This document shows positions 11,521-21,830 of a stretch of 64,000 bases of DNA, piece after piece. Position 1 is the first letter of the stretch. Every line of letters begins with the position of its first letter. The DNA is from Mycogone perniciosa (lineage: Eukaryota; Ascomycota; Sordariomycetes; Hypocreales; Hypocreaceae): NCBI GenBank assembly GCA_025331125.1, contig JAOALB010000039.1, forward strand, positions 247,023 through 311,022. Direction: 5' to 3'. Below the pieces are notes generated by a model, which had not been told where the DNA came from, did no database searches, and worked only from the letters and a program-made list of their open reading frames with translations. The position numbers and the translations under genes are program-made.

Positions 11521-12263
11521 TTGTGCAGGAATGTTCTGTTGATCACAGTGTTGGTTCAGGAAATGTCCAGGGGCCTTGCAAGCATGCCAGCAATTGCAAG
11601 GGCAAGTAGCCATGTGTGATCCTCGTGCTGCCCCAGCGTCGTCCAAGCACCATCATCACCATCATCACTACCCACCACCCACCACATCGCCCAACAATCA
11701 TCGCGTTTTCATGGCGTGGAATCCTTCTCCAACAGGACTGTCTATTCCGTTGGCTTTGCTTTCAATCTCCTCTGGTAAATTTGAAGCGCAAAAGGCCCGC
11801 GTGTACTATCGTACTAGCCTGCTCTGTTTGCCTGCTGCATTAGGTATATGGTTTCTCGCATAAGGGCATCCATCCATTCACGATCCACCTGCGGCAGCTC
11901 CCTAGGTCAGCGCCGCGTGTTGAATGAAGCCCGCTTTGGTGAAGTTGGCCACCTGTGGCGATCTTGGCCGCCCGACCAAGTCCGTTGTCCAATGCCTGGT
12001 CAACATCTTCGGCCGATCCAGGCAGCTGGGTCCTCCTCAATTTGAGCGACTCACCACGCTACTGCACGTGGACCACTGGTGCTGAGCGCTAAGATTGTTT
12101 TTTGCGAGCAAGATAGGGGGGGGGACATTTTCTTCTGCAAAAGAAATGTGACAGGTAGAGAATCTCACACGGCGATCGTTATTACTGGCAGCTGGCGCTC
12201 AGGATTCTCCTACAGTCTCAGTCTGAAGTGAGAAACGAGAGTTACATTGAGGATAGCGGCAGC

Positions 12264-12296
12264 GTTGCTAGGCGGCGTTGCTAGGCGGCGTTGCAC
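12264..12296. repeat. short tandem repeat, 13-bp unit
   Basis: The unit GTTGCTAGGCGGC occurs twice in direct succession, then starts a third time (GTTGC). No function evident. Confidence 0.7.
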
Positions 12297-13571
12297 AATG
12301 CTGATTCACCTGGTGAGCACTGCGGCCTTCCAATCGATATCCTATCGGTCGGTGGCTGAGGGAGCTTTCCGCTGTCTCAACAGGCGCGATCTCCGCCATT
12401 TACCGACGCGGTGGTACTGCTGGTCACGGACTGCAGCTTGGCTAATGCAGAGTTGGAGCACTACTAGTAATAGTACTCTGTCGTATTGTCCTTGTCCTTG
12501 ACCCGGCTGTTACCCTTGCTGGAACAGTCACCCGCGTGGTTGGGCTGATTAATTAGACCCTCGTTCCTTGGTGTGTATCCACGACTCATGAGCTTGTTGT
12601 ATGTGCAAGTACTACTCGTACTTGTAGAAGCTGGTGTAGGACAACAGCAAAGGAGACTCTAGACGGTTGTCTCTGTGTTCAACCTCTGCGTGGAAATGGA
12701 CGCAAATCTTGTAGTACTACAAGTCTCCCTCCGCTCTCGTCTGTCTTGGTCTATCCGCATACCTAGCAACCTGCCCTATTTTAAAGATTTTGCGTTATCA
12801 GGACCCAAAAATCAGTCCGTTTTCAATACGAGAGTCAATGCAGCTGTACGAGACGTGCTCCGTATTAGCTTGTCCCTAGATAGTGGATAATAGACTATGC
12901 AGAACTCCAAACTGGAACGGAACATATCTCGCGTGAGAAGCAAGGGGTAGTGAACTGCATGCTGACAGGCTGACGTTATCAAAAACGTCTTTTCTCTCAT
13001 GTGATTTATTCGTTAATTGCGAGCCAATGACACAAGCGCATTCTTGGTGCAAAACACAGCGCAACCAGGGGAACAGTGAAGGGTTTTAGGACTAGCAGTT
13101 GGACGGCGGCAGCGGGTGGGAAATAGCACTTCCGGACGGGGGCCAAAAGAACCTTGGAAGTCAGCGGATGATTTGGACAAGGCCGCGGGTTTAAGGAGCG
13201 GATCGGCTGACGAGCATCAGGTTTCCAATTTCCAGGTGTCTGGCTCAACCGCCGAAAGAAAACCGAGCCACACAAGAGAAGTCACTTGTGGCATAACCAA
13301 GTGCTGCCAACCAGTCAATGACGAGTTGCTGGTGAGATTTTCAAACGTCCCTTCCCTTTGGTGTCGTGTCTTGGAAAAGAGACGGCCCCTGGACCCACAC
13401 ACCGCGTCATACTCGTAGCAACAAACAAACAAACATATTTCATGAGCGTAGTTCCCTGGACAAGTCGTTGGGGCAAAGTGGGCAGGGGAGAAATGCTTTC
13501 AACATCTCGGTCTGAATCTTTAGATCTCGCTTGCTTGTAGAGAGCCGCGCTCACGTCTCTGGAAATCCAAC

Positions 13572-14708
13572 ATGTCCTCCATCATAGGTCCCTTGAATTG
13601 CACAAGCGCTCCTGAATCCACACCCAGCGAAGCTGGCATAGCAGGGCAAGGCGTATGTTGATGAGGAAATCGTAGTGGCCACCTTCAGCCGGAGGCTGCT
13701 TCACCCATGCCAACCAAGGTCCGCACTGACGGAAAGTCCAGATCCTCCTGTCCTTTATGATAACTGCTGGCTTGGCTATCATTTTATCTACCAGTGTCAT
13801 ATTCGCAGAGTTTCGGGGCAAAGAGTCCACGACGCGTCGCAAGCTGCTCAATGGATATAGTGACTCCCAGATCATGCAGGGGATTGGCATCCAGAGTGAG
13901 TTGCATGATTCTGGAAAGGCCCGACGACATTTTCGCTAAAGAGAGACTCGCAGGTGTTGGGCTGGCCAAGATGAACTCGCTTGTGCCATATCATTTCTTC
14001 TTGATCTGGATGCTGTCCCTCTTGTCCATGGCAACGCATAATGCTACGCTTCTGGCTTTAGTTCATGACTACCGTCGTGACTGGGTGCTCAGATGGATGC
14101 GGCAGCTCCTCATGTTCGTCAACTTGGCATTGTCGTCCGTTTCTGGCATCTTTGTACTTCAAGCGGTATCCAAGGGGCTAGAGAATCAAACTCTGCCCAT
14201 CGCTTGCGTCTGGACAGTTAATGGAGAGGGGGCTCCGTCCAATGCCGGGCTGTCGTACGTCGGGACCATTGCCGCAATCGCGGGCAATTGTGTTATTTTC
14301 GCACTTGCGACGTGGTACTTGCATAACCGTGACCAGAAGTTCTATAAAGCAGTGCAGATAGTCGGGTTGGTTCTCATGACGGCCATTGCCATTGGAGCCG
14401 GGGTACGCATCATTCTGCTCTCCCAAGCATTTGGGAATCCTTCGGTGAAGCTCAGTGACGAGGGAGAGAAGGGGTGGAGCTTTGGACAGTTGTTGTCAAT
14501 GCTTCTGCTGATCATGCCACTCATATCAGTTGTGGAGATATACAGAGGCGATATCAAGGTGGCACCACCTGTTCAGGACAGCCGTCAGCGGCTCTATGAT
14601 GGAGAACTGCAGTCAAACCCGCAGATCCACAGCTCGTTCCAGCCCAATCCATTCTTTGGCTCTGAGACAGATCTCTTCGGGAGGAAAGGGGGGAGTAGGG
14701 AGCAATAA
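13572..14708 (+). CDS. multi-pass integral membrane protein, fungal-specific type
   Basis: Three exons (13572-13652, 13742-13895, 13954-14708) give 329 residues. Introns are GTATGT..CAG and GTGAGT..GCAG, the second with a CGCTAAAG branch. Residues of exon 1 are polar and lumenal or extracellular (MSSIIGPLNCTSAPES). About six to seven hydrophobic segments follow, including ILLSFMITAGLAIILSTSV, FFLIWMLSLLSMATHNATLL, MFVNLALSSVSGIFVL, GTIAAIAGNCVIFALATWYL, GLVLMTAIAIGAGVRIILL and LLSMLLLIMPLISVVEIY. A polar cytosolic tail ends the protein. The layout resembles uncharacterised fungal membrane proteins, some described as GPCR-like. I cannot name a family or ligand. Confidence 0.8.
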
Positions 14709-15153
14709 ACAATGGTGGACCGCATCGGGCGGGAGAGGACTTTCTTGATGTTGTGTGTGTGTTGGTTGGTTGTAGAGTCAGAAGGAATTATATAGAGAGA
14801 CGCAGCTTCAGCAATGAATCGAAACAAGACTTTGGGATGGATCTTTTCTTCTTCTTCTCCTCTAGAAGTGATGAGAGAGACTAAAGGAGAGTCTGGCTGC
14901 CTTGGCATCTCAGTACTAAGTAACTCGATTGGTCTGACCGCAAGTTGTTCAACAGCAAGGCAAGAACGTGAAGCTTCGATCCTTCCTTGAATACTCAAAG
15001 TACCTACTACCAAGTACTCTGTAGATTTTTTCAACCAATTTCTCAACACCATATCTCTCTCTCATTGTCGACCATAACTTTTATCTCCCTCTACAATCCG
15101 CAATCCATCACTGTTCTCCCCAAGTAGCGAAGCCCAATGCAACCGCCATCATA
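14709..15153. other. intergenic spacer
   Basis: This is the 3' flank of the membrane-protein gene and the promoter of the methyltransferase gene. It includes pyrimidine-rich CTCTCTCTC around 15053-15064 and no gene. Confidence 0.4.
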
Positions 15154-16074
15154 ATGGCCACCAACCGAACCTTGAGTTTGGTTTTCTCCTTGTCAGCAAT
15201 CTTGTTCATCTGTACTGCTATCCATCAATGGGGGAACATCACCACCCAGGTTTTGCAGCAAAAGCTAGCCTCTCACTTGTATGTTCTCCGCCTTCAACCA
15301 CGCTGATGATGGATGTACATGGCGCTCATCACTAGAAGCGGATCGAACAATGAAGTCACAGACAGCTCCCACCAGCCCCCGAGTTTTGAGCAAGTCGCCC
15401 TCAAATACGGCACCGACAAAGTCACCACCCACAAGTACCAGTTCATGTACGACAAGTATCTCTCGGGCATTCGGGACAAACCGCTAAAAGTACTGGAAAT
15501 TGGGCTCGGTTGTAATATGGTAAGCGTCCTCTTGATCATCAATCATTGACCCGTCCTGACAAGACAGGATTATGGTCCCGGAGCATCCTATTACACGTGG
15601 TTGGAGTATCTCCCACAGGTCGACTTGTACTTCATCGAATACGATGCCCAATGCGCCAAAAAGTACCAAGACAAGACTGCAAACGCCCATGTCTTCATCG
15701 GAGACCAGGCAGATACTGTCTTTTTGACGCAGTTTTCCACAGAGTCGACAACAGATGGGTTATTTGACATCATCATTGATGATGGCGGTCACACGATGAA
15801 CCAGCAAATCACCTCTATCGAGTATCTCTGGCGAATCGTCAAACCTGGTGGTCTATACATGATTGAGGATTTGCAAACCAGCTTTTGGGACACGTTTGGT
15901 GGAGACCCGTCAACAAAGAACCCAGCAAAGCACACGGCGATGAAGTACATATACCAAGTCCTCGATGATTTGATGATCGGGAGGAATGTTAAGCAGATCA
16001 GTCACGATGTGCGGTCGGTGGACTGCATGGCTGAGATTTGTGCGTTACGGAAGAAGGAAGAAGGTTCAAAGTAA
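15154..16074 (+). CDS. membrane-anchored class I SAM-dependent methyltransferase
   Basis: Three exons (15154-15278, 15336-15519, 15568-16074) encode 271 residues. The N-terminus (LSLVFSLSAILFICTAI) is a signal anchor, so the catalytic domain probably faces the secretory lumen or is exported. The methyltransferase fold shows VLEIGLGCNM (glycine-rich SAM loop, interrupted by intron 2), YFIEYD (acidic end of strand 2), FDIIIDDGGHTMNQQ and VKPGGLYMIEDLQT. The IIDDGGH and GGLYMIEDL motifs are like macrocin/rhamnosyl O-methyltransferases and like fungal proteins annotated as hard-surface-induced. The acceptor is likely a sugar or glycan hydroxyl, but that is inference. Confidence 0.85.
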
Positions 16075-16364
16075 TGAGGTGCTGAGGACTCAGCATCAGC
16101 AGATCAAGTCTCTTTTGCTAACAGGAATTTGCTTCAAATTGTTTTTTTATCTATGCATTAGAGTAAGATGGACAGTTTGCAATGGGATATCTGACGCTTT
16201 CACATAATAGTGCATTTGACTGGGAGTCCACAGGGGCCCTCCTTTACTCTCCCCTCCTTCACCTGCTCCCTGTCGCTCGTCGCCACTGATCCAACAGTAC
16301 GCTGAGCTCCGTTGGTCGCCGCTGGCTTAGCTGGCTCCTCCTTCTTGGGCGTACTGCCATGTAG
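16075..16364. other. short intergenic region between convergent genes
   Basis: This separates the 3' ends of the methyltransferase and quinone reductase genes. No gene seen. Confidence 0.4.
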
Positions 16365-17163
16365 TCAGTTGAAGCTCTTGTAGAACTCCTCGCCCTGGAT
16401 AGTGGCGATCTCAAGCTCGAGAGCGGAAGGCTGGCGAGAGCCATCAGCAGCAGCGAAGGTGCCAGCACCCCAGGGGCTGCCACCGTGGACCTCGGCCAGG
16501 TTGGTCAACTGGGGGAAGGTCTTGGCGTAGCCCAGGGGAACGAAGGAGATGCCGTGGTGGGCGAGGGTGGACATGGCGGCAATGGCAGTCGACTCCTGGC
16601 CACCGCCAAGGGTGCCGGTGGAGATAAAAAGACCGGCCTTCTTGCCCCAGTAACCGCCCTTGGCCCAGATGCCACCGGTCTTGTCCCAGAAAGTCTGCAA
16701 GGATGGTATGTTAACACCGATGCTCTGCCTGCATAGGTCGGGGGGGAGAGAGGGGGTAGAGGGGGGGATTAGTTGCGTACCTTCCACTGGGCGGGGAAGT
16801 TGCCATATCGCGTGGGGATACCGAACAGGAAGCCATCGTACTTCTCGAGAATGGTTGGGTCCTCCAGGACGGGGATGTCGCTGTCCTTGGGAGGAGCGTG
16901 CATCTTGGAAAGGACGTCGTCGGAGAGGGTCTCGGGGAGCTGGTAGATGTCGGCCTTGCCGCCGGCCTTTTCGATGCCCTTCTTCTCGGCCTCGGCCAGC
17001 TGCCGGATGTGGCCGTACATGGAGTACTAGATGGGCGCTGAGTTAGTAGGGATGCAATTGATGCAATGCCGGAAGACTCGGTTGAGTTTTGAGGTTGAGC
17101 ATGTAAAGCTCAGCGGCTGAAGAGGGGTCGACCTACGTAGACGATGGCAATCTTGGGAGCCAT
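16365..17163 (-). CDS. NAD(P)H:quinone oxidoreductase, WrbA / flavodoxin-like
   Basis: Three exons (17163-17137, 17026-16781, 16694-16365) give 200 residues, the usual WrbA length. The first exon encodes only MAPKIAIVY; the junction gives IAIVYYSMYGHI, the FMN phosphate-binding loop. Further family motifs are GFLFGIPTRYGNFPAQWK, AGLFISTGTLGGGQE and HHGISFVPLGY, followed by HGGSPWGAGTFA, which form the flavin and quinone pocket. The enzyme reduces quinones by two electrons and is linked to oxidative stress defence in fungi (Pst2/Ycp4-type). It is expected in the cytosol or on membranes. The gene appears intact. Confidence 0.94.
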
Positions 17164-17756
17164 TGTGATTGTTTGTGTTTGTGTCTGAGTCTTGGGGACT
17201 GAGGGCTGCTGTCAAGGGGGGATGTGGAGGCAAGTGTTTGTTCGTTGAGAGGAAGCTGAGTGATGATGCGAAGTAGTCAAAAGGTCAAACTTGAGAGGGC
17301 CAAGAGAAGCTCTTATAGCTGGGGCCAGTACAAGGTACGAAGTATGGCATCATCCCTTTACAACATCAGAGTTCCAAGCTTCAGCCAGCCAATGGCTTGG
17401 AATGCCTTTGTCCGGGCCCGGGGTGGCTTGCTTGCTTGGCCGTGTTTGTAATCATGAAAAAGACAGTCTGTCTCAGCTCTAGATCCTACACCGTACATAC
17501 CGCGACGCAAGGGGCGCATAGTAGCAGTGCTCAACATTTCTCAGCAATACCCGTAGGCATTTCAAGGTGTTAATGATAGACGCGCGGGAGGATTACTTGA
17601 GCCTGACAAAACAGTTTGAGAAGAGGGACCCGCATACGGGTAGCGGGGCACTGAGTGGGGTTTCTGTGCAGCTTAGCCAAAGCTTTGTTAAGGACCGACA
17701 AATCCATCGGAGATCCGGTTCGGGCTGCTCCGTAGGCATTACGTAGATACGAAGTA

Positions 17757-17778
17757 CGGAGTACGGAGTACGGAGTAT
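17757..17778. repeat. tandem TACGGAG repeat
   Basis: Three head-to-tail copies of an 8-bp TACGGAGT/A unit, the same unit as in the 11.4-kb patch. Confidence 0.75.
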
Positions 17779-18523
17779 ACGAGTAGTCACTGCGAAGTAA
17801 TAGAAAAATCGCTATGATTTCTTGCCAAGTAGAGCATCAGTGCCTAGCATGGAATGTCTTCTTACGTATTTTATAGATAATACTGTATTGATTGATGTGC
17901 GAAGTACTTCGTATACATACTTGTGTTCTGGAAGCGTCCACTGTGCGAGGGAGAAAACTTCGTGCATTCGGGGATCAGGAAATCCAATCAACAAGTGTCC
18001 CTCTAACCGAATGCACTGACGGAGTTTAGTCGATATGAACCTAATCAAAGCATCCAATCAAACGCCATCTGCAATTTGTATCCCTACCGCCCTAAATCCA
18101 ACGTAATACTCGTACTACTCCGCAACCCGCAATATGCTGGTCCATATTATCGGCCTCCCGGGTGGTCACTAGACGGCAGAGGTAACATCAGACAGTACTT
18201 TCTACCGATAGAGAATAAATATAACAAAACATCAAAATTGTAGAGATTTCATTTATGTTTCAATCTATCCTAGTGGAATTTGAACCGACATTTCAACTTC
18301 TTCATACAAAGCACATGCAGACTCTCGCGGGAATAACATCATACTTACGTCAACCATGTCGGCTAAAACGGTACATGGACAACCAAGAAGAGCAATGTCT
18401 CGACAATAAGTCTGATAAGACTACGAAGTACGAAGTAGAGAAGATCAAAAACCTATTTTTGGTACACGATTGCTTCATATAAAAAGAAAGACAAAAAAAT
18501 TGGTCATCAAATTTTAGTGCAAA

Positions 18524-18539
18524 CAGTAAAAAAGAAATG
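18524..18539 (-). terminator. pol III T-run after tRNA-His
   Basis: Reading the minus strand, TTTCTTTTTT follows within a few bases of the 3' end of the tRNA. Confidence 0.6.
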
Positions 18540-18630
18540 TGCCACAGCGAGGACTCGAACCTCGGTTTTCAGTGTTTCTCAATTCAAATTGGTCCACAAA
18601 CTAATGTCCTGACCCCTAGACGACTGCGGC
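18540..18630 (-). tRNA. tRNA-His (anticodon GTG) with an intron
   Basis: The acceptor stem GCCGCAG (5') pairs with CTGTGGC (3'). The D-arm region is TCGTCTAGGGGTCAGGAC. The anticodon stem TTAGT pairs with ACTGA around loop TTGTGG..C. The T arm is ACCGAGGTTCGAGTCCTCG. The loop is interrupted one base after anticodon GTG by about 19 bases, the usual site of nuclear tRNA introns. Discriminator base A and no encoded CCA fit a nuclear gene. A T-rich run follows on the minus strand (18530-18539) as a pol III stop. Confidence 0.88.
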
Positions 18631-18871
18631 GTACGTATGACAAGGTATATATAAGGGATATGTATTTTTTGGATTATATAGCTAGGACTGAGGCCCGCAC
18701 TTTTACCACCACCCTCTTAGGCCTAAACATTTCGCCCTCTTGTTTTCTTCTAATACTTGGGAGGTCTAAAAGTGGTTGGTTCCCCCTATCACCTTTCCCT
18801 GGAGCCTAAAGAGAGCTCTGTCATTACCAACCTATCTACACTGTTTGATCACCACTTTGGCCGCAACTAAA

Positions 18872-19850
18872 ATGTCTTCAACTTTTGCATTCAATCAGAA
18901 AGAAGTATTTGCTGTATTCGACAAACTGGTGAAGCTGAACATTATCCACTATGCCGAGTCTGTGGTAGTGCCTCTTGTTGATCAAGATTTCCCTGTGAGA
19001 CACCTTTGTCTGAGCACTGTATCTCAGCACACAAAACCGCTGATATCACATCGCTTTGCAACGCGGCCAGTTTGAGTTTCGCATATGCCACAATTGGTCT
19101 AAGAAGCCATTAACAGTGAGCGATGGCAACCGAACAGAGCCAGAGGCAGAAGTGTTTGGGCCGGGGAGCGACATCAATAAGAGCCATCCGGATCAAGTCA
19201 TCGGCCATATAAACGACACTCATATCGTCGCGCTTAACATCTATCCGGTGTTTAGACCACAGTATTTGCTCCTTAGTATCGACTCCTTCCGATCCTAGAA
19301 TCATCCGATGGAACTCCAGGACATTGCAGCAACATGGATATTTCTTCACAGCGTTGACATGCCTTTATACGCCATGTACAATTGCACCCCAACAGCGGGT
19401 TGCAGCAGAAATCATAAACATATACAGGTTGTTCCAAAACGGCAGCCGCTCGACAACAGCAAATCAAGCGAGTTTCAGTTCTTTCCAGATACTACGGGTG
19501 TCAAAGCGCCTTATGTGTACTTCATTCATCGATTCCGAGGCACCGAATCAGCGTCAACGCCCACGGAAGCTCAGGTGTTTGGAATTTATGAGAATCTTCT
19601 GAAGAAATGCAGACAATCATTGGGCGTCAACGAAAATGACACCACAACACTGTGTCCTCACAATGTGGTCCTCACCAGGGAGTGGATGGTGATAATTCCA
19701 CGCAGGTCTGGCAACTATAAGGGCTTAATGGTGAATACAGCTGGGATGATGGGAATGCCCACAATATTGAACCATGATCAATTAAAGCATTGGCGGGATG
19801 TTGGACCAGCGAAAGCTCTTGGGGAGTTTGGTGTTTTGCCCATGAGTTGA
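18872..19850 (+). pseudogene. ATP adenylyltransferase / Ap4A phosphorylase gene with in-frame stop
   Basis: Two exons (18872-18994, 19071-19850) read in one frame to about 298 residues, the normal length for Apa1/Apa2-type Ap4A phosphorylases, except for TAG at 19296-19298. Before the stop are FEFRICHNW and RPQYLLLSIDSFRS; after it are MELQDIAATW, then AGCSRNHKHIQVVP, the HxHxQ-type catalytic motif of the HIT-like fold, and LTREWMVIIPR with AGMMGMP. Both sides are well conserved and the frame does not shift, so one base change explains the break. Such enzymes split diadenosine tetraphosphate to ADP and ATP. No splice-site pair removes the stop without deleting the conserved DSFR segment. It may be a recent pseudogene, a sequence error or a readthrough case. 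Confidence 0.8.
19296..19298 (+). other. in-frame TAG stop inside the Ap4A phosphorylase reading frame
   Basis: Codons on both sides are in the same frame and both encode conserved family sequence. A CAG to TAG change (C to T at CpA) would explain it. Confidence 0.8.
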
Positions 19851-20295
19851 CCATTTACGTAAAAGAATATGGGTATATACTTGTAGTTACTGTCACCAAC
19901 TACTACTGAGTGTAAGATGGATACACAACATCCGTTTCAATCCTTCATCAGATAACAAACAGTGTTTAATTAAATGGAGACTATTTAATTGGATGAATGC
20001 TATGTCCTTAATCCTAGATCTTGTAGAGGCGAGTAACTCATCAATTTTATTCCAGGTTAGGCATTTTACCGCACAGTACACAGGATAGCACATGCGGTAT
20101 TCTCATCTTAATGCCCGTATTGAGATAGAGTCACGTCAGCTGCACCAGAATTGGCTTGGCTTGCACGGAAACAGCCCGACACCAGTAAAATATTGAACCG
20201 CGTCTTCATCTCATTAACATACAAAATACACAAACACATAAACACACATACATACAACAGCAAATCAATTGAATCAAAGTGGTGGTGCTTTTATA
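19851..20295. other. intergenic spacer upstream of agmatinase-like gene
   Basis: AT-rich, with ATACACAAACACATAAACACACATACATAC (AC-rich) just before the next gene. No gene seen. Confidence 0.4.
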
Positions 20296-21830
20296 ATGCA
20301 TCGCCTGCTCTCCTTCGCCTTAGCATCACTGCTTCAGGTGTCTGCCCACCAATTCACACCCTCTAGTGGCGACCAACTCCCGTTCTGGGTTCTCAACTCT
20401 GATGGCCACGATGAACTGGACTTGTTAACATACGACTTCTCTGGCCCCAATACTTTTGCCAAAGTTCCATACGAGAATTGCTTTACCAATGATGATTCTC
20501 TAGAAAGAAGATACGACATCGCCATTCTCGGCGCCCCGCATGATACCGTTTGTGCCGCCTGTTTTGCATCCCAGACACATCGCTAACGTCCGGACAGACA
20601 GTTACAGCTCGTCCAGGTGCTCGATTTGGACCAAATGCTATCCGGAGTGCGAGCCAGCGGAAGGCATATGGATATAGCGTTTTTACCGGTAAGAAAACAT
20701 CCGTGTTTGTTAATGAGACTGCGCTAATTGTCGATCTTTCTCTACCAAGGTCGTGACCCAGTTCACGACTGGGCCAGAATCGTCGATTGTGGTGATGCGC
20801 CACTGACCTGGCTAGACAATCGCGTAGCGCTCAAGACGCTGGACCAGGCTCACAAAGCCGTGTCGGGAAGACCAGCTGCACACTCAGAGAAGTCGAGTAT
20901 TCCGCGAATCTTGGCTTTGGGTGGTGATCACACGACGACGCTCTCTGCCTTGCGGTCGACTTATACGCGATGGGGCCCGGTATCTGTTATTCACTTCGAC
21001 AGCCATATTGGTGAGGGATGAAATGACTTGAAATACATACCATGTTTGATGGCTGACTTGCGGGCACTCACTAGATACGTGGGATCCAGCAGTTTTAGGT
21101 ATGAGGCAAACAATGGAACCCTATCCGTCATACCGGTAATGCTAACAATGGACAAGGCGGTGGCATTTCAGATTATGCGTGAGTCGGCCACTTAACCATC
21201 TTGAATAGGAAGACTGATCAAGTTTCCAGCGGCTTGAACCATGGCACATTTTTGCACATTGCCCATGAAGAGGTGAGTGTCACCATCACCAAAAGTGTTG
21301 CGACCTGAATGACTTACTCATTCCCCCCAGCATCTCATCCTCAACACGTCGATCCATGCTGGCATCCGCGCTCCACTCACAAGACGCAAAGCAGACATGA
21401 GGAACGACAGACGATGCGGCTTCCAGACCATAACCGCCCGCGAGATCGACATCAACGGCACCCAAGCCATCATTGACAAAATCCGCGAGCGGGTCAGTGA
21501 TACTAAGGTTTACATCAGCATCGATATTGATGTGTTGGACCCTGCATTTGCGCCTGGTATGAGACCCTCGTGACACTCTCGCTGGCTATTACAGGCAGAC
21601 TGACAACTACAGCAACTGGAACCCCAGAGCCGGGTGGCTGGAGTTCGCGTGAGCTTTTGACGATCTTAACTGGGTTGGAAGGCCTTCACATAATTGGAGG
21701 AGATGTCGTTGAAGTCGCGCCAGCTTATGATGACAACGGAGAGATCACCGCCCTCGTTGCGGCCGAAATTGCTCATTCAATCCTTGATCTTATGATTGCA
21801 ACTCCTGTTAAAGAGCCTGCTGACGAGTAG
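20296..21830 (+). CDS. secreted agmatinase / ureohydrolase-family protein
   Basis: Eight exons give 378 residues: 20296-20547, 20598-20688, 20750-21010, 21075-21098, 21157-21178, 21230-21272, 21331-21556 and 21613-21830. Exon phases are consistent; exons 4 and 5 are only 24 and 22 bp. Metal and substrate motifs of the arginase/agmatinase fold are intact: ILALGGDHTTT, VIHFDSHIDTWDP (D-x-H-x-D, split by intron 3) and YISIDIDVLDPAFAPATGTPEPGGW (D-x-D). The fold binds two manganese ions and hydrolyses guanidino compounds to urea. The first 17 residues (MHRLLSFALASLLQVSA) are a signal peptide, so the protein is likely secreted, as is common in this fungal subfamily. Substrate (agmatine, guanidinobutyrate or other) cannot be read from sequence. 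Confidence 0.92.

Larger units (their letters stand above)
10527..13571. other. 3-kb gene-poor region with short repeats
   Basis: No open frame in this stretch has a recognisable domain, and those present overlap on both strands. It holds a dense TACGGAGTA/GTAGTA repeat patch (11429-11520), a CAT/CAC-rich patch (11647-11690), a short tandem GTTGCTAGGCGGC repeat (12264-12296) and a poly-G run near 12117-12125. It may be spacer, non-coding transcripts or decayed sequence. Confidence 0.4.
17164..18539. other. intergenic with TACGGAGTA repeat, no gene
   Basis: Contains the quinone reductase promoter. At 17757-17778 three tandem 8-bp units (ACGGAGT with A or T) form GTACGGAGTACGGAGTACGG-like DNA. 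Other GAAGTAC units lie at 17900-17914 and 18421-18438. T-rich termination sequence for the tRNA gene lies at the right end. Confidence 0.45.

Noticed and set aside
11647..11690. Poly-histidine-like CATCATCAC tract
   Set aside because: It is a simple repeat in a gene-poor region; the surrounding frame has no start or support.
10527..13571. Transposon in the gene-poor region
   Set aside because: No transposase or reverse transcriptase frame and no terminal repeats could be found by reading.
13582..13890. Minus-strand open frame opposite the membrane-protein gene
   Set aside because: It overlaps the plus-strand exons, which join in phase and encode membrane helices.
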